Below the pieces are notes generated by a model, which saw nothing but the letters and a program-made list of their open reading frames with translations, was not told where the DNA came from and ran no database searches. Positions 12,499-25,293 of a DNA stretch of 64,000 nt are shown here, piece after piece. The translations under genes were made by a program, and so were the position numbers. Positions within the stretch are counted from its first letter, which is position 1; every line of letters begins with the position of its first letter. Source of the DNA: Purshia tridentata. Taxonomy: Eukaryota; Streptophyta; Magnoliopsida; Rosales; Rosaceae. The stretch is taken from positions 1 through 64,000 of the forward strand of contig QANT01008537.1 in assembly GCA_003254885.1 (NCBI GenBank), written 5' to 3'.

Positions 12499-13087
12499 AA
12501 TATATTGCAATGGACTAATAGTACACAGATCAAATTAGTTATACTACATTAATTTCTAATAGATCGAGGTGAATGAGCTATCTGCAGCATTATTGCCTTA
12601 TGCTGTAAATATGAGCATTCTGAACTTAAGGCATATATATTACATAGCAGAAAAATATAGGCAATTTCTCCATTTAGTTCTTCTAATCATGACCATGCAT
12701 GGGAAGCAAATAAGAATTAGTGAAATCAGGCATTAATTGCATGTTGAGAATCAGATTCAATCTAAAGCCATCATCCATTCATCACCCCCATTATCCTGCC
12801 CTTCATGTTAATATTAGTCTAAATAGGCATGTATATATACAGGGGACTTCAAATTAATGAGGTATGCATGTACTAGCTGAAAATTAACATCAAGAATCAG
12901 TGGATGTTTATAAAACCAAATCTCCTATATATTAATTTATGAAGAACCTTAATTTCAACCGACTTCAGAAACATATATTACTATGACCAGAAATATTGAA
13001 ATGAAACATGCATACAAAGAATTAATAATGCTTAAGAAACAATCACATGAATGAATAAAATAATAATTTGAAATTAAAGAATAGTTA
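12499..13087. other. Intergenic DNA
   Basis: The first part (to about 12733) matches 23755-24026 near DUF247 copy 2. The remainder is AT-rich with no recognised gene and ends at the LTR-type element. Confidence 0.5.
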
Positions 13088-16048
13088 TGCAACGGCCCGT
13101 TCCTTCCTAAGTGAATTTTAATAGGGTCCACAGTTGACTTTTGATTTGAGTGGGATTTTAATTTTGACCTTTGGTCCGTTAGGAAGGTCTTGAGCCCACG
13201 AGTTCGTTGACATGCGGCATGGGTTGTTTAGAGTTACGGTTAAAAAGTTAGGAACGTGTTAAGGGACCAACAGTTGACTTTTTAAATTGCTCAGATTTTA
13301 GATTTGACTTTGACATGGTTGCGTAGAGCTCGACTCCATGAGTTCGTAGACACGTAGCTTGCATCATTTGGAGCTACGATTTGAGAAATACGGAGGTTTA
13401 AAGTGAAGGGCAAACTTGTAATTATGTTGAAGTGGGTCTAAATCTCCAGAATTTTCTGGAAATTTCCCCTCCCCCTTATTTCTTCCCCACGCGCAGACCA
13501 CTCCCCCAGACCCGTAGGCCATCTTCTTCTCCTCTCTCCATTTCGCGCGACCACCCAGCCTATTCTGGCCGACCCAGCCCCCACCGACGACTCTCCAGCT
13601 GCCGACCAGCCTACCCAACTGCTCCTCCCGCCGCCCCCAGCCCTCACTCTTCTCCCTCCCGAGCTCTCTTCCTTCTCCCTGCGTGCGAGTGTGCTGCTGC
13701 CACTGAGCTCGACCCAACTCCCGCTACACCAGACGACAGGACTGGCCGAGAATCACTCTCCAGTCGCGGGCTGTCCTCCCCTGAGCTCCCCCCATGCCAG
13801 CCAATCTCCTTCCAGCATGGAACGACGCCGGAAAACACTCAGCCCGCCGTCCCTGTTGCTCGCGGATTCCGGCTAGCTTCGGCCTCCGATTACCTCAATT
13901 TTAGGTGGGTTTTTCTCCTCTCCTTGTGGGCTTTCTTTCCCTTTTAATTTGGTTGTTCAATTTCGAGTATTTTATAGGATTGAAACTTTGGGGATTTTGA
14001 GAGCCGTTTCGGGTTGGCCTTGTTTGGGTGAAATTGATGGTTGTTTTGTGTAATTGTGAGGTTAAGGATGGATTTGGGGTGATTTGGGACTTAATTGGTT
14101 GTTTGATTTGAGAATTTTGAAACTTTAATTTTGGGGGTTTAAGGCATTTCGGGTTTAGCTTAGATCTGTAGATTTAATACAAATTGTGAGGTGTTTTGGG
14201 CAATTTCCATATTTAGGAACCTCTAATTGAAGGTTAGAATGAGAAATTTTGGAAAATATTGAGGAAATTGGAAGTTTGATAGTTGGGGCTTAGGTCCATT
14301 TCGGGATTTCTAGAAATCTAAGGTGCTTATGGTGATTTAATGGCAATTGGGAATGATTTTCACCACTAGGAACGATTTATTGAGGTTTAGAATAGTTAGA
14401 TTGAAGAAATCGGAGAAATGGTGACTTTGAGGTGAAATTGGACACTTATTGGATTTTGAAACGACACTCGAATGATCCTCTATCAAGTTATGTAGTAATA
14501 GAGGTTATTTGGGGAAATTACCGGATAAAAATGAGCTAGTGGTGTTGGATTTTTAGTCGAGAAGAAAATTAAGTAAGGCTATAGTTAAATATAGATTTGT
14601 GAAGCATAATGCCTAGAACATGCATTTGTGTTTTTACGACCTTAAATTGAATAGTATTCTAAGGTCTTGTCGTTCTCATGTTAGGCGACAATCTCGAGTC
14701 CAGGGACGATCCAGTCGGAGACCAAAGCTAGACTATATCTGTGAGTGGACTTGATTTCATGAACGTTTATGTCGTTTAACAAGTATTATTGCATTGATTT
14801 AATTTATATTTATATGTTGAGTTTATTTGAGCCTTGATTTAATTATTTAGAAATATTATTTGGCTTCTTGATTTCTTAAATAAGTTTGATTTAGACTTTG
14901 GGTTGAAATTAGTTATACTGGATTTCATGCTTTGGCGAGACAGCAAGAAATTCAAAAATGTTTTCATGCTTGAGGTTGAAAATATGTTGGATTTCAAAGG
15001 ATCATGATTTCTAAGAATTTATTAGTCGTGGTTTTGAGAAACTAAAAGTGGTTTTGAAATGCCGTATAAGCACCCAGCCACAGATCAGTTCAGTAAGGTC
15101 TTTGGGACCCATCACGGCACATATGTAGGCTTTGGGCCGTGTGCCGGGATGCCTTGCCCTTTGGGTGTGACCCTGCGTGCACGTATGCAGTCTATTAGCC
15201 CTGCATGTGTATGACAGATTCTGACTCTGCACATGTACGGTAGGATTATTGGCCCTGCATGCGTATGGCAGGTTGTGGGCCTTGCGCATGTACGGCAAGT
15301 TATTGGCCCTGCATGCGTATGGCAGGTTGTGGGCCCTGCGCATGTACGTCAGGTTTGGTGGGTAACTGTTTTAGTGAAAGCTTTTATTATTATATCAGTT
15401 TTATAAGAAGGTTTTCAATGGTTGTAAACTTTCAGTTCCGTTTTGATATTGGGCAGCCTGACTAGTTTTAATGATTTTTCCAAAAATCTCAAAGTGAATT
15501 TTAAGATACTGATTTACTTATAGTCACCAATGAATTTTACGAAATGCTTTAAAACTGGGGGATTTCAAAGAGGGTTTGTGAAATTTTAAAGGAAACTTGA
15601 AAGTATAGGACTATTAATGCTTATTTTGGTTTACGTCCACTCACTGAGCTTATCTCACATTCATTTCTTTGTGTTGTTGAACTTTTTCCCCCCAGGTTGT
15701 AGCGGTGGAGCGGTCAAGTCAAGAACGTCGAGGCAATCTAGTTAACTTGTGCAATTTATAGGAATTTAGTTTATCCTTGTATTTTATTTCCTTAGTTAAA
15801 CTTGTAGTACTGCTCTGATGATTTAGTTGGACAATGAATCAGTTCGTTTTAATTTTGTTTGGGTCAGAGACCCTTTGGTTGTGGTAGAGGTGTTGTGCTT
15901 TAGAAGTGTCCTTTGCAGGTTTCGTTTAAAAAGGGTTAGTCCAATTTCAGGAGAGGTTCTGCCGAATTTTTGGTAGGATTTTCCTTGATATTGGATTTCC
16001 GCAGGATCACTCCGAGTTCTAGGGTGGAATTCGGGGACAGTCCTGTCA
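13088..16048. mobile_element. Second copy of the long solo-LTR-type element (3.0 kb)
   Basis: It starts TGCAACGGCCCG and ends CAGTCCTGTCA, matching the copy at 2321-5019 throughout. The flanks AGTTA (13083-13087) and AATTA (16049-16053) are a probable 5-bp target duplication with one mismatch. That mismatch suggests it is older than the copy at 2321, whose duplication is perfect. It has a C-rich block (13460-13870) and a tandem hairpin repeat near its right third. It carries no retrotransposon protein domain. Open frames in the C-rich block are compositional. Confidence 0.8.
15190..15355. repeat. Tandem ~54-bp hairpin units inside the second LTR-type copy
   Basis: About three units begin with GCCCTGCATG. 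The first pairs CATGTG with CACATG. The next two pair CATGCG with CGCATG, so the stem changed on both sides. This parallels the array at 4219-4368 in the other copy, although the unit sequence has drifted. Confidence 0.7.
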
Positions 16049-17067
16049 AATTAAGATGTATATGTAAATACATAAATTAAGGACGTAGCTAGCTACACTA
16101 TTGAGAATTATGTAACTGGGCAGCTGCATGTACAGCACTTAGAAATTAAGAAAGAAAGATATCTTAATTATTACATAAACAATCGTCAGTATTGAATTGA
16201 AAAGAACGATTACAAGCTGTACTTAAGAAAGAAATCTTGTGCTTCATCTTCAGGAAGCAGCTCAAGAGCAAGCAAATGATCTGACCAAGAGAGGAGGTGG
16301 TGGTGGACGCGGGGAAGGGTAGTAAGAAGGGTTTGGGGGCGGGGGACAGGAAGAGGGGGGAGGAAGGCAGTGGGCCTTTTTTGTTTTTTACTATTTCAGT
16401 TTTTTTAAATTTCAATTTTTTTTTTTTATATAAAAGATGGAACTCATGTTCTTTGGTAGAAGGCTAGAAGTTAGCAAATGAACTTAAATGAAAATTAAAG
16501 TTGAACGAGCATAGCATCTGATCAATGGTCTATGGTTTTTGCCATAATTCATCTATATAGCTTGGCCGAAAATTTGATACGTACCATTTAAATTATGGAA
16601 TTTCATATATAAGTGCGTATGTGTATATATATAATTCTTGACAAATACATGGAAGTATAATTCTATTTTGTTAATAAATTGTTTTCAATTATGTCATATT
16701 TAATTAGAGTGATTTTTAAAGAAAGAAATATTTTTTTTAAAAGGTGTGAAATAATAGTTAAAAGGGGTGGGAAGAGTGTTTTAATATTTTTTTCAAACAT
16801 AATAGTGGGTATAAAAATAAGGTGGGTGGGAAAATAAGACAAGGGGGTGGAAATAGAAACACTTTTTTTAAAAGCCAAGTCAACAATTAGTAATGGGTCT
16901 GTTGGCGCCCGTCAGCAGTTAACAGACTTTTTAACAACGAGGTACCAAATTAAAATAATTTTAAAATTTAGGTATAAAATTGATATTTTTTAAACCAAAA
17001 GCACTAACTTGAAATTCAAGATAAAATTGAGATACTAAATTGTAATTTATCCTGAAGTTTATAACAT

Positions 17068-17118
<51 letters not shown>

Positions 17119-17757
17119 TTTTTAATTTNTTTTTTTGGGACCAATTATAAGAGGGTTTTTACCATTTACTAATTAAAAGGTTCTTTCACTCATAAAAATT
17201 TGCTTCCAACATATATATGATATAGGTAACATGCTGGTTAATTTATAGTAGCTGGAACTCATAATATAGGCCACACATGGAATAACAATATATTTTTTGT
17301 GAAATGAGTAACTTACGAATAAACTCCTCACACAATGATTAACTTACAAATGCACTTCTTAAAAATACAGTACTCCTCACACAATGATTACATCTGACAA
17401 AAACTTCAACCAAATTAAGAAAAAAAAAAAGCACATGTTCAAGTTGTCTTATTTGAGTCACACTTGCAAACAAAAAAATAAAATAATAATAATAATAACC
17501 GGAAAGTTGGGATATTGCCTGGACCTTGGGCAGCAACAACTGGGGAGGCATACAACCATGTATGTACCTAAACAAACCAAAGGGCAGAAAGAGTTAAGAT
17601 CCAGTTTTAAACATAAGGGTAAGATGACCAAGAAAAATATTAACGTACATCAAATCCGGACTCAAGCAAACATTTATATATATATAGACTTTTAGTACAC
17701 CTTGATCTATATATCTCCAGATCGATGACTATATATATATATGCGTAGCCGGTGTGA
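16049..17757. other. Intergenic DNA with a G-rich tract and a long poly-T run
   Basis: No gene is seen. A G-rich tract lies at 16311-16371 with five or more runs of three or more G. A 48-base T run spans 17069-17116, and an ambiguous base follows at 17129. The segment from about 17290 to 17600 matches 24830-25100, the corresponding 3' flank of DUF247 copy 3, which supports tandem duplication of the cluster. Confidence 0.6.
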
Positions 17758-19305
17758 TTATTTATTGCCTGGAGGATTACATGTGTACCAAGTCTGGATG
17801 CAGGTTAACATCAGTACTAATAAACCACCAAGGAAAGCCAGGAGAGTCCAGGGACTACTTAAACGTTCACGAACGAAGATGGCTATCCATTTATTCCACT
17901 TGTGCATGCAGTGCCTCTCTATTTTCGCTTTGGTAAAACCGTAAATCTGAATATTAGGCACCAAGTCAGTGCATATCACACGGAACAGCTGAATAACATC
18001 TTCATCCTTTCTTAGGAAGCTGCGGAGTACGCCTTTCTTCTTCAGATGCTTAACGTCGTCCAGATGGTCGATGAGCGAGTCGAGGAAGCATATGTATGAG
18101 GTGATTCCGGAGTCGTTTTGGAAATCCGGGCACATTTCGAATGCGATCAAGTTCATGAACATGGGTCCCGTGGATTCATCAATTGTGATTTTAGGAAGTT
18201 TAAGGATTCCTGAAAAGCACAGATAAGTTATGAAAGAAACGTCCTTACAGAATCTTCCCTCACTGGGCCTAAAATAGATCCCGGCCGCATTCAGCTCCCG
18301 CACGTAGCGAAAAGTTGTTTGTTGAAGGCTGACTTTTGTGTTTGAGCCATCATCCTGAGATAGTCCTACCATACTTCTCTGAAGAAGCTCAAGAAGATGA
18401 GTGGGTGCCCTTCTGGGTGGTTGACAGCCTGGCATCTCTATCGATATATGGTGATCTTCTTGTTCATTAATCTTTTGATCCGGCGTAGAAATGTGCGACT
18501 GAACAAAACTATTGATCGAATTCTTCAAATTCTCAAGATAAGTGGGATCAAGGGGTGTTTGGCTTGATATCTCTACCGATATTTGGTCTTCTTGTTCATT
18601 AATCTTTGGATCCGGCATAAAACTGTGCATCTGAACAAACCTCATGATCGACTTCTTCAACTTATCTGGTTCCATGCTTAAGCTCATCAAGAGCTCGAGG
18701 ACTTTATAGGGGACTTGATTTTCCAGCAAGAACAAGTCTTGGTCTACAAAGGATACAAGGTCTCTTTTCATCTGGAACAATTCTCCCAAGTTTTCAAATT
18801 TAAGAATGAATTGTAAAATCGAACAGCCATCTAAAAACAACATTGAGCCGAGGCACTCATCGTCATAGTCCGTCGTGGCTTCGTCCACGTAGCATGCCCT
18901 TAGTTCTGCGATGTGCTCCTGAATCTCCGAGCATAAAACTGCACTTGTCTTGTCACTTTCTTTGATGAAGTCTGCCGCCAATTTGTACTTGAATTTCTCT
19001 GCTTCCTTGTACTCGGGTTTCCCGTGATGGATAGGACCAATTGCTACTGCCCTTGGCACGTAGAATTTCTTGAAATTTTTGGAATCATGGAGAATGACGG
19101 GAACGCCTTGGATCTTTGGAAGAGTCGGAGTTGTTGTTGAGCTTTGTTGTGTTGTTGTTGAACTTTGTTGTTTTGCTTCCTCCAATTTTTCGAATATATG
19201 AGCTCTAGATAAACTGGTTGTTGCCTCCTTAGGTTGTTGATCATGTCCTAAGGAGTCAAGAAGCAGTTGAACAATTTTGCTTACTTTTTCACAATTTGGG
19301 CTCAT
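17758..19305 (-). CDS. DUF247 (UPF0481) family protein, intact copy 2
   Basis: This is a single-exon gene for about 515 residues, starting at the ATG at 19305. An in-frame TTG nine codons upstream is not preferred. DUF247 proteins are plant-specific and usually carry a C-terminal membrane anchor; grass members act in self-incompatibility, while most have no assigned role. Visible blocks in order are an N-terminal Gln/Thr-rich stretch, PRAVAIGPIHHG, KYKLAADFI, MLFLDGCSILQFILKF, LLENQVPYKVLELL, ELNAAGIYFRPS, NLIAFEMCPDF, CFLDSLIDHLDDVKHL and a final hydrophobic segment LLAFLGGLLVLMLTCIQ near the C terminus. The variable linker is internally duplicated (FVQMHSFMPDPKINEQEDQ and FVQSHISTPDQKINEQEDH). 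A TATATATA stretch about 90 bases upstream (about 19390) could be a TATA box. It lies between copies 1 and 3 in the same orientation. Confidence 0.93.
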   Translation of the reverse strand: MSPNCEKVSKIVQLLLDSLGHDQQPKEATTSLSRAHIFEKLEEAKQQSSTTTQQSSTTTPTLPKIQGVPVILHDSKNFKKFYVPRAVAIGPIHHGKPEYKEAEKFKYKLAADFIKESDKTSAVLCSEIQEHIAELRACYVDEATTDYDDECLGSMLFLDGCSILQFILKFENLGELFQMKRDLVSFVDQDLFLLENQVPYKVLELLMSLSMEPDKLKKSIMRFVQMHSFMPDPKINEQEDQISVEISSQTPLDPTYLENLKNSINSFVQSHISTPDQKINEQEDHHISIEMPGCQPPRRAPTHLLELLQRSMVGLSQDDGSNTKVSLQQTTFRYVRELNAAGIYFRPSEGRFCKDVSFITYLCFSGILKLPKITIDESTGPMFMNLIAFEMCPDFQNDSGITSYICFLDSLIDHLDDVKHLKKKGVLRSFLRKDEDVIQLFRVICTDLVPNIQIYGFTKAKIERHCMHKWNKWIAIFVRERLSSPWTLLAFLGGLLVLMLTCIQTWYTCNPPGNK

Positions 19306-19632
19306 ATTTTCGAAGTGAGTGTGGAATTGCAAGGCAATTATGTGGCTATTTCTTTTGTTTTGGGGAGGCTAGCTGCAGCTCGATTCTGTGGATATATATA
19401 GTTACTAATTCTAGTTTTTGCATTTATAGTAAAACATGCATGCGGCAGAAACTTCAGCTTCAAGGGAATATAGAAGTCACGTACTTTGCCAGTGAAGGAA
19501 CAAGTACAATTCAATTCCTAACTTGATTGCACCAGATCGAAGCTTCGTATATATAAAAGGAAGAAATTACTTTTCCATGTGAGTTTTGTCTCAATTAGAA
19601 AAATAAAAGTTGTAACTTGTTTTGTTTCAATT

Positions 19633-19721
19633 TTTTTATTTATTATGAGGGAGGGGGAAGGTTCAAAACCGACTGTGTAAAAAGAGCTTTTGTTTTCAGC
19701 CAACTAAGCCAATCTCAATTC
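19633..19721 (-). mobile_element. tRNA-derived SINE, duplicate of the one at 5532
   Basis: This is the same insertion as at 5532-5622. The minus strand shows TTGGCTTAGTTGGCTG (A-box-like), GGTTTTGAACC (B-box-like) and an A-rich tail. The 18-bp flanking repeats (19615-19632 and 19722-19739) differ at one base. It is inherited through the segmental duplication rather than inserted independently. Confidence 0.75.
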
Positions 19722-19739
19722 ACTTGTTTTGTGTCAATT

Positions 19740-20109
19740 AATATATAAGACAATGTACATGAGATAAGTATGCAACAAGTATGCAAGTAATTAAATTTTA
19801 ACCTACAACCTATTATACATAAAAGGAGATAGAAGTATATACCTTGGGGAGGTTGATTTGTAGACGTTGAAATTTTAGTATCACAAAAATAACTAATAAA
19901 TTAATCACCGTATGTTTAAGAAGTTATTGAGTATTTGACTATCCAAAATTCCAAAGTTAAAATCTAATTAATATGCATCCTTCACATACACGTCTCATCC
20001 TTCATCTTAGGACGGTATAGGTTGAACCCTTCAAGAAATACACTAGAAATTGGCAGAGGAAACAGTGATGAGTGCTTATTGTAGAGCTCGGCTTTTTAAA
20101 AAAATCACT
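19740..20109. other. AT-rich spacer
   Basis: I see no gene or clear element between the SINE and the tandem array. Part of it (around 19800-19900) resembles 9670-9800 of the other duplicated flank. Confidence 0.4.
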
Positions 20110-22080
20110 ACTGAGCTAGCGCTCAATACAATCACCAAGTGCTCGGCAACAAGAATCCGAAAAGAAAAAATGGACATGTCCACCCTAAAGGAAATTCCTA
20201 TATATTATTGTCATGTTCTTTGATATTTCAAACTTTTATATTTCAAACTTTTAGAGTCCAATACTTACCTAATAGCTTGTACCTTTATTCATGTATAGAT
20301 GTAGTGTTTGTTACATTTGGAACACACCCCACAGAAACAACATTATTCCTACTTATTACTAACAATTGGAATCGATTGGAGTCGTCTTTAATTTATAGGT
20401 GCTAAAAAGAAGAAAAAGTTGAATCATCCTACAGACGAAAGAATTAGGGGTTGATATGTGTGGAAAACATTGCATATCCAATACTTACCTAATAGCTTGT
20501 AACTTTATTCATGTATAGATGTAGTATATGTTACACTTGGAACACACCCCACAAAAACAACATTATTCCTACTTATTACTAACAATTGGAATCAGTTGGA
20601 GTCGTCTTTAATTTAAAGGTGCTAAAAAGAAGAAAAAGTTGTATCATTCTATAGAAGAAAGAATTAGCGGTTGATATGTGTGGAAAATGTTGCATAAAGC
20701 TCATAGCATGCATATATATGATCAATGGAAGACCTTTCATTTTCCGTATAGCACCAAATTATTAGATATTAATTTTCACACTACATATTAAAATACATAA
20801 CTAATAACTATAAAAGAAAGTTAGTATATTATAACAATGTACTAGTACTTAATACTAACACTTGGAATTGGTTGGGGTCGTCTTTATGTACAGGTACTAA
20901 AAAGAAGAAAATGTTGGGGTCGTCTTTAATTTACAAGTGCTAAAAAGAAGGAAAAGTTGTATCGTTCTAAAGACGAAAGAATCAAGGTTGATAAGTGGAA
21001 AATGTTGCAGAAGTTGCAAAAGCTCAATACAATCATTTAGTGCTCGGCGACGAGAATCCGAAAAGAAAAGGCTGACCCCTAGAAAAAATTCCTATATATT
21101 AATGACATGTTCTTTGATAGTTCAAACTTTTAGAGTTCACTACTTAATTAATAGCTTGTAAATTTATTCATGTACGGATGCAGTATGTGTTACATTTGGA
21201 ACACACCCCACATTACAGAAACAACATTGTTCCTACTTATTACTAACAATTGGAATTGGTAGGGGTCGTCTTTAATTTACAGGTGCTAAAAAGAAAAAAA
21301 AGTTGTATCGTCCTATAGACGAAAGAATTAGGGGTTGATATGTGTGGAAAACGTTGCATGAAGCTCATAGCATGCATATATGTGATCAATGGAAGACCTT
21401 TCATCTTCCGTATACAGCATCAAACTATTTTAGATATTAATTTTCACACTGCATATTAAAACACATAATTAATAACTATAAAAGAAAGTTAGTATATTAT
21501 AACAACGTACTAGTACTTATTACTAACACTTGGAATTGATTGGGGTCGTCTTTATTTACAAGTGCTAAAAAGAAGGAAAGGTTGGGGTAATCTTTAATTT
21601 ACAGGTGCTAAAGAAGGAAAAGTTGTATCGTCCTACAAACGAAAGAATCAGGGTTGATAAGTAGAAAATGTTGCAGAAGTTGCAAAAGCTCAATACAATC
21701 CTTGAGTGCTTGGCGACGAGAATCCAAAAAGAAAAAGCGGACCCTAGAAAAAATTCCTATATATTAATGATCATGTTCTTTGATAGTTCAAACTTTTAGA
21801 GTTCAATACCTAATTAATAGCTTGTAACTTTATTCATGTATGGATGTAGTATATTGTACATTTGGAACACACCCCACAGTACAGAAAGAACATTATTTCT
21901 ATTTATTACTAACACTTGGAATTGGTTGGAGTCGTCTTTAATTTACAGGTGCTAAAAAGAAGAAAAGTTGTACCGTCCTACAGACGAAAGAATCATGGAT
22001 TGAGATGTGTGGAAAACGTTGCATGAAGCTCATAGCATGCATATATGTGATCAATGGAAGACCTTTCACTTTCCTTACAT
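20110..22080. repeat. Second array of ~665-bp tandem repeats (about three units)
   Basis: The phrase GCATGAAGCTCATAGCATGC, or close variants, occurs near 20694, 21356 and 22020, a spacing of about 663 bp. A partial unit from 20130 is cut short and followed by a repeated segment. The units match those at 6020-9560. The two arrays differ in copy number, as expected from unequal exchange. Confidence 0.9.
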
Positions 22081-25000
22081 CATGCATGCATACATGTAGA
22101 AGCTTTAAGAAGGAGCGATTGGATATGCCATGCACATTGCTAGTGAAGAAACAAGTACGCTAGTCTTTATATGACTTTATCTGAATGGAAGCTTGAAATA
22201 TTTTTAGCACAATTTATGAGCTAGGAAAAAGCTTTTGTCTCCATCGGGAAACATAAAAATTTGTTGGTTGTAACTTATTCATGCACAAGTTCTTGCTTGA
22301 TATCTCCCAAGGTAGTACTTTTGAACTCCTAGAAATTTCTATAGTCAAAGCATTGGTTGAGGTTCTTAATTATCTTAAGGGATCCCTTTTCCAAGGCACT
22401 AATTCCGATCCTTTGTGGCAAATGACCGGCCTTAAGGCATTGGGCCGGCTCTCACTAGCTCATAGACTAAGGCCTATTTTTAAGTAATGTTTAGCCTAGA
22501 TCTGATGCCACAGAATACCAGCTGTGGCTTATCAATCCAGCCCATACCCATGACTAAGCGGTAGGTTAATTATCCAAGTGGGCGTCACTTTTCAATAATT
22601 TCCTATATATATACATAGAGGTTTTGCAATGAGGGATCAAGGATTCTTTGTTGGGCCCACACGAGTCGTTTTATGTCAATCTAAACAGTTTATTTTTTAC
22701 ATTTCTATTGATAGATTATCTTTGTAAAAAATTAGCCAAATCCATAATTATTTGCCTATCTAACTTTGATCAAATAAATTGACGAACAAAATATTTTCGA
22801 TGAACCTGTCTATTTGTTTGATCAGAACTAGGAGAATAAAGAAATTAAGATCCTATATCTAAGTAATTACAGAATTACAGGGAAACAATTAAGATCCTAA
22901 TTACAAACAATCAACATAAATATGACAACTATAGGATGAATGTAGACAGCTGAAAGTATGTGCACATAGATGACTGTTGGAGGAAATGAGGTGATTAATG
23001 GAGAATTAAGAGGTGGTTTAACAGGAACACCTACAGAAACAACATTATTCTTACTTATTACCAACACTTGAAATTTGGTTTGGATCGTCTTTAATTTAAT
23101 GTGCCGATCCTTGTCTTTTTTTCTTCTTCTTTTTTTCGCTGTTATTTGTGTTTTAAGTGAGTGTGTTCTTCTCGATGATTTAATGTGTGTTTAATTTCTT
23201 TGTTTTCGCTTGATAGATTGCAGTAGGCTTAATCAAAAACCAACAAAAATATGCAACATATGGAATTAATCTCATCATTTTTTAAGTGAGCAACTTACTA
23301 ATACACTCGTGGCACAAAATTTAACCACATTATGACATTAAATCAACCAAAATAAGAAAAAATTAGCACATATTCAACTTGTCTTATTTTAGTCACACAC
23401 ACTGTATGCGCGTCTTCACAACAGTAAATCAAATGAGAACTGAAAATTTGGGATTTACTGTTGGAAGAGGACTCCACCTAGATATTAAAAAAGATAATCA
23501 AATAAGAATTTTAAACATATGTACAACCGATACTAAGAAATTATCAATAAGATGACGAGTTAAAGTGGTCAATCACAGTTTGTATGATTGTCATATGATG
23601 ATGGTGTGGAGGAGCTTTATGTGTTTTAATGTCATGCAAAGGATCAAGATGACTTGCCGAGTGGAAAAGAGTATATATGCTTCTTAATTTGGGTATACGT
23701 ACAAAACAAAACCTTTGACAAGTATTCATTTTGACAAGATAGATCATCATAAGCAACACAATTATATTGCAATGGACTAATAGCTAAGAATTATATATCA
23801 TCATAAGCAACACAATTATATTGTTAGTACACGGATCAAATTAGTTATACTACATTAATTTCTAATAGATCGAGGTGAATGAGCTATCTGCAGCAGCATT
23901 GCCTTTCCTGTAGGGCTGTAAATATGAGCATTAATTCTGAACTTAAGGCATATATATTACATATATAGCAGAAACATATAGGCAATTTCTCCATTTAGTT
24001 CTTCTAATCAGGATTAGTGAAATAAGGCATCCTTAGGTTCATCTGGGACAGTGGACCAGACAGTCTGAGAGGTTACTGTAGAAGGAAAATCTAAAGTACT
24101 CAAGTACTTCAAATTTCTCCTAAAGCACTGACCTCTGTGTGATTTGTAGCTCTGTTACCTCTGTTTTTTTTTGTTGCTTCTTATTTCTTAGAGTTTATTT
24201 AAAGCTTTTATTCGGTTCCATTTAAGGTGTATTTATATGCCTTTATTTCTGAATTCAATCAAATTGAGATCTAGCTTAATTCTTTCCATTTATTAGCAAT
24301 TAATTATTTTCTTTTAGTCATTGTGAGTTCATTATTTATTCTCCATTCACACTGGTGGCTAGATTTGTTGTAAGGACTAGTATCTTGTATTAGAATGTAA
24401 TCAGATTTATTTCTATTTTTACGATCTATTATTTTTACTTAACCCGTTTGCCTTTTATTTGACTTCACAAACATAACTGTCAGCACTAAGCACTATAGTC
24501 CTGGAATTCCCAGCCGAGTTGGTTTCTAGCTCTTGGCTCACAATCATTTGATTTATTTTATTTTGATTTTATTTTACTAATTTGTTATTATCTTATACTC
24601 GTCCAAGTATCAACGTTAAATGGTGTCTATATATATAAATATAAAAGTGGACTGAATCTTAGCCTCACGCGTAGCTAATTTTTTGTCCATAACAGTTTTA
24701 CATTGTTATTGGAATATTGTGTGTTTGGTGTATTTTATTATGTGCTTGGGTCATTAATTACCATCATTTTAATAAGAATAAATATTTCAATTAATGGTAT
24801 TGGTCTCCGCACACCTAACAACAAATTCACAACTAACAACTCATAAGTTCATAACATAGGCAACATATGAAATTACATATATTGTTAATTATTCCATTTG
24901 AACTTACATATACATTCGTCAAACAAGAAAATTCAACTACATTACACTACATGTTCAATTTGACTTATTTTGGTCACACATGCACACAGTAAAGTCAGGA

Positions 25001-25293
25001 GTGGAAAGTTTGGATTGTAATGGACCCTATAATTAAAAAATCTGTTGGCACCAGCTTGCAAAATGGGGAGGTATATATATATAGAACCATGTACCTAAAC
25101 AAAGCAGAAAGCAGAAATGCATGTAATTAAAAATAAACCATACAATATCACGAGAGAGGAGTAACCATATCGGTATTATTAATTAATATTGTAATTATGT
25201 TTAAAACGACGTGGTTTCTGATTTTTATGAATCCTAAACTTAAAACTGGGCCATGGTTTTGCTCATAAACACAGTCTAAGCATCAATTGAATC
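22081..25293. other. Intergenic DNA, partly duplicated, partly unique
   Basis: From 22081 to about 24026 the sequence follows the copy 1 flank (9900-12733) with small indels. A 27-bp segment is locally duplicated (about 23743-23770 and 23797-23824). The block 24027-24830 has no counterpart in the copy 1 flank and may be an insertion, but I found no ends. From 24830 the sequence matches the 3' flank of copy 2 (about 17290 onward). A similar 3'-flank-like block also sits at 23280-23420. Confidence 0.55.

Noticed and set aside
13432-13947. 171-residue Pro/Ser-rich open frame and overlapping frames
   Set aside because: It lies in the C-rich part of the LTR-type element and is open on several frames because of base composition.
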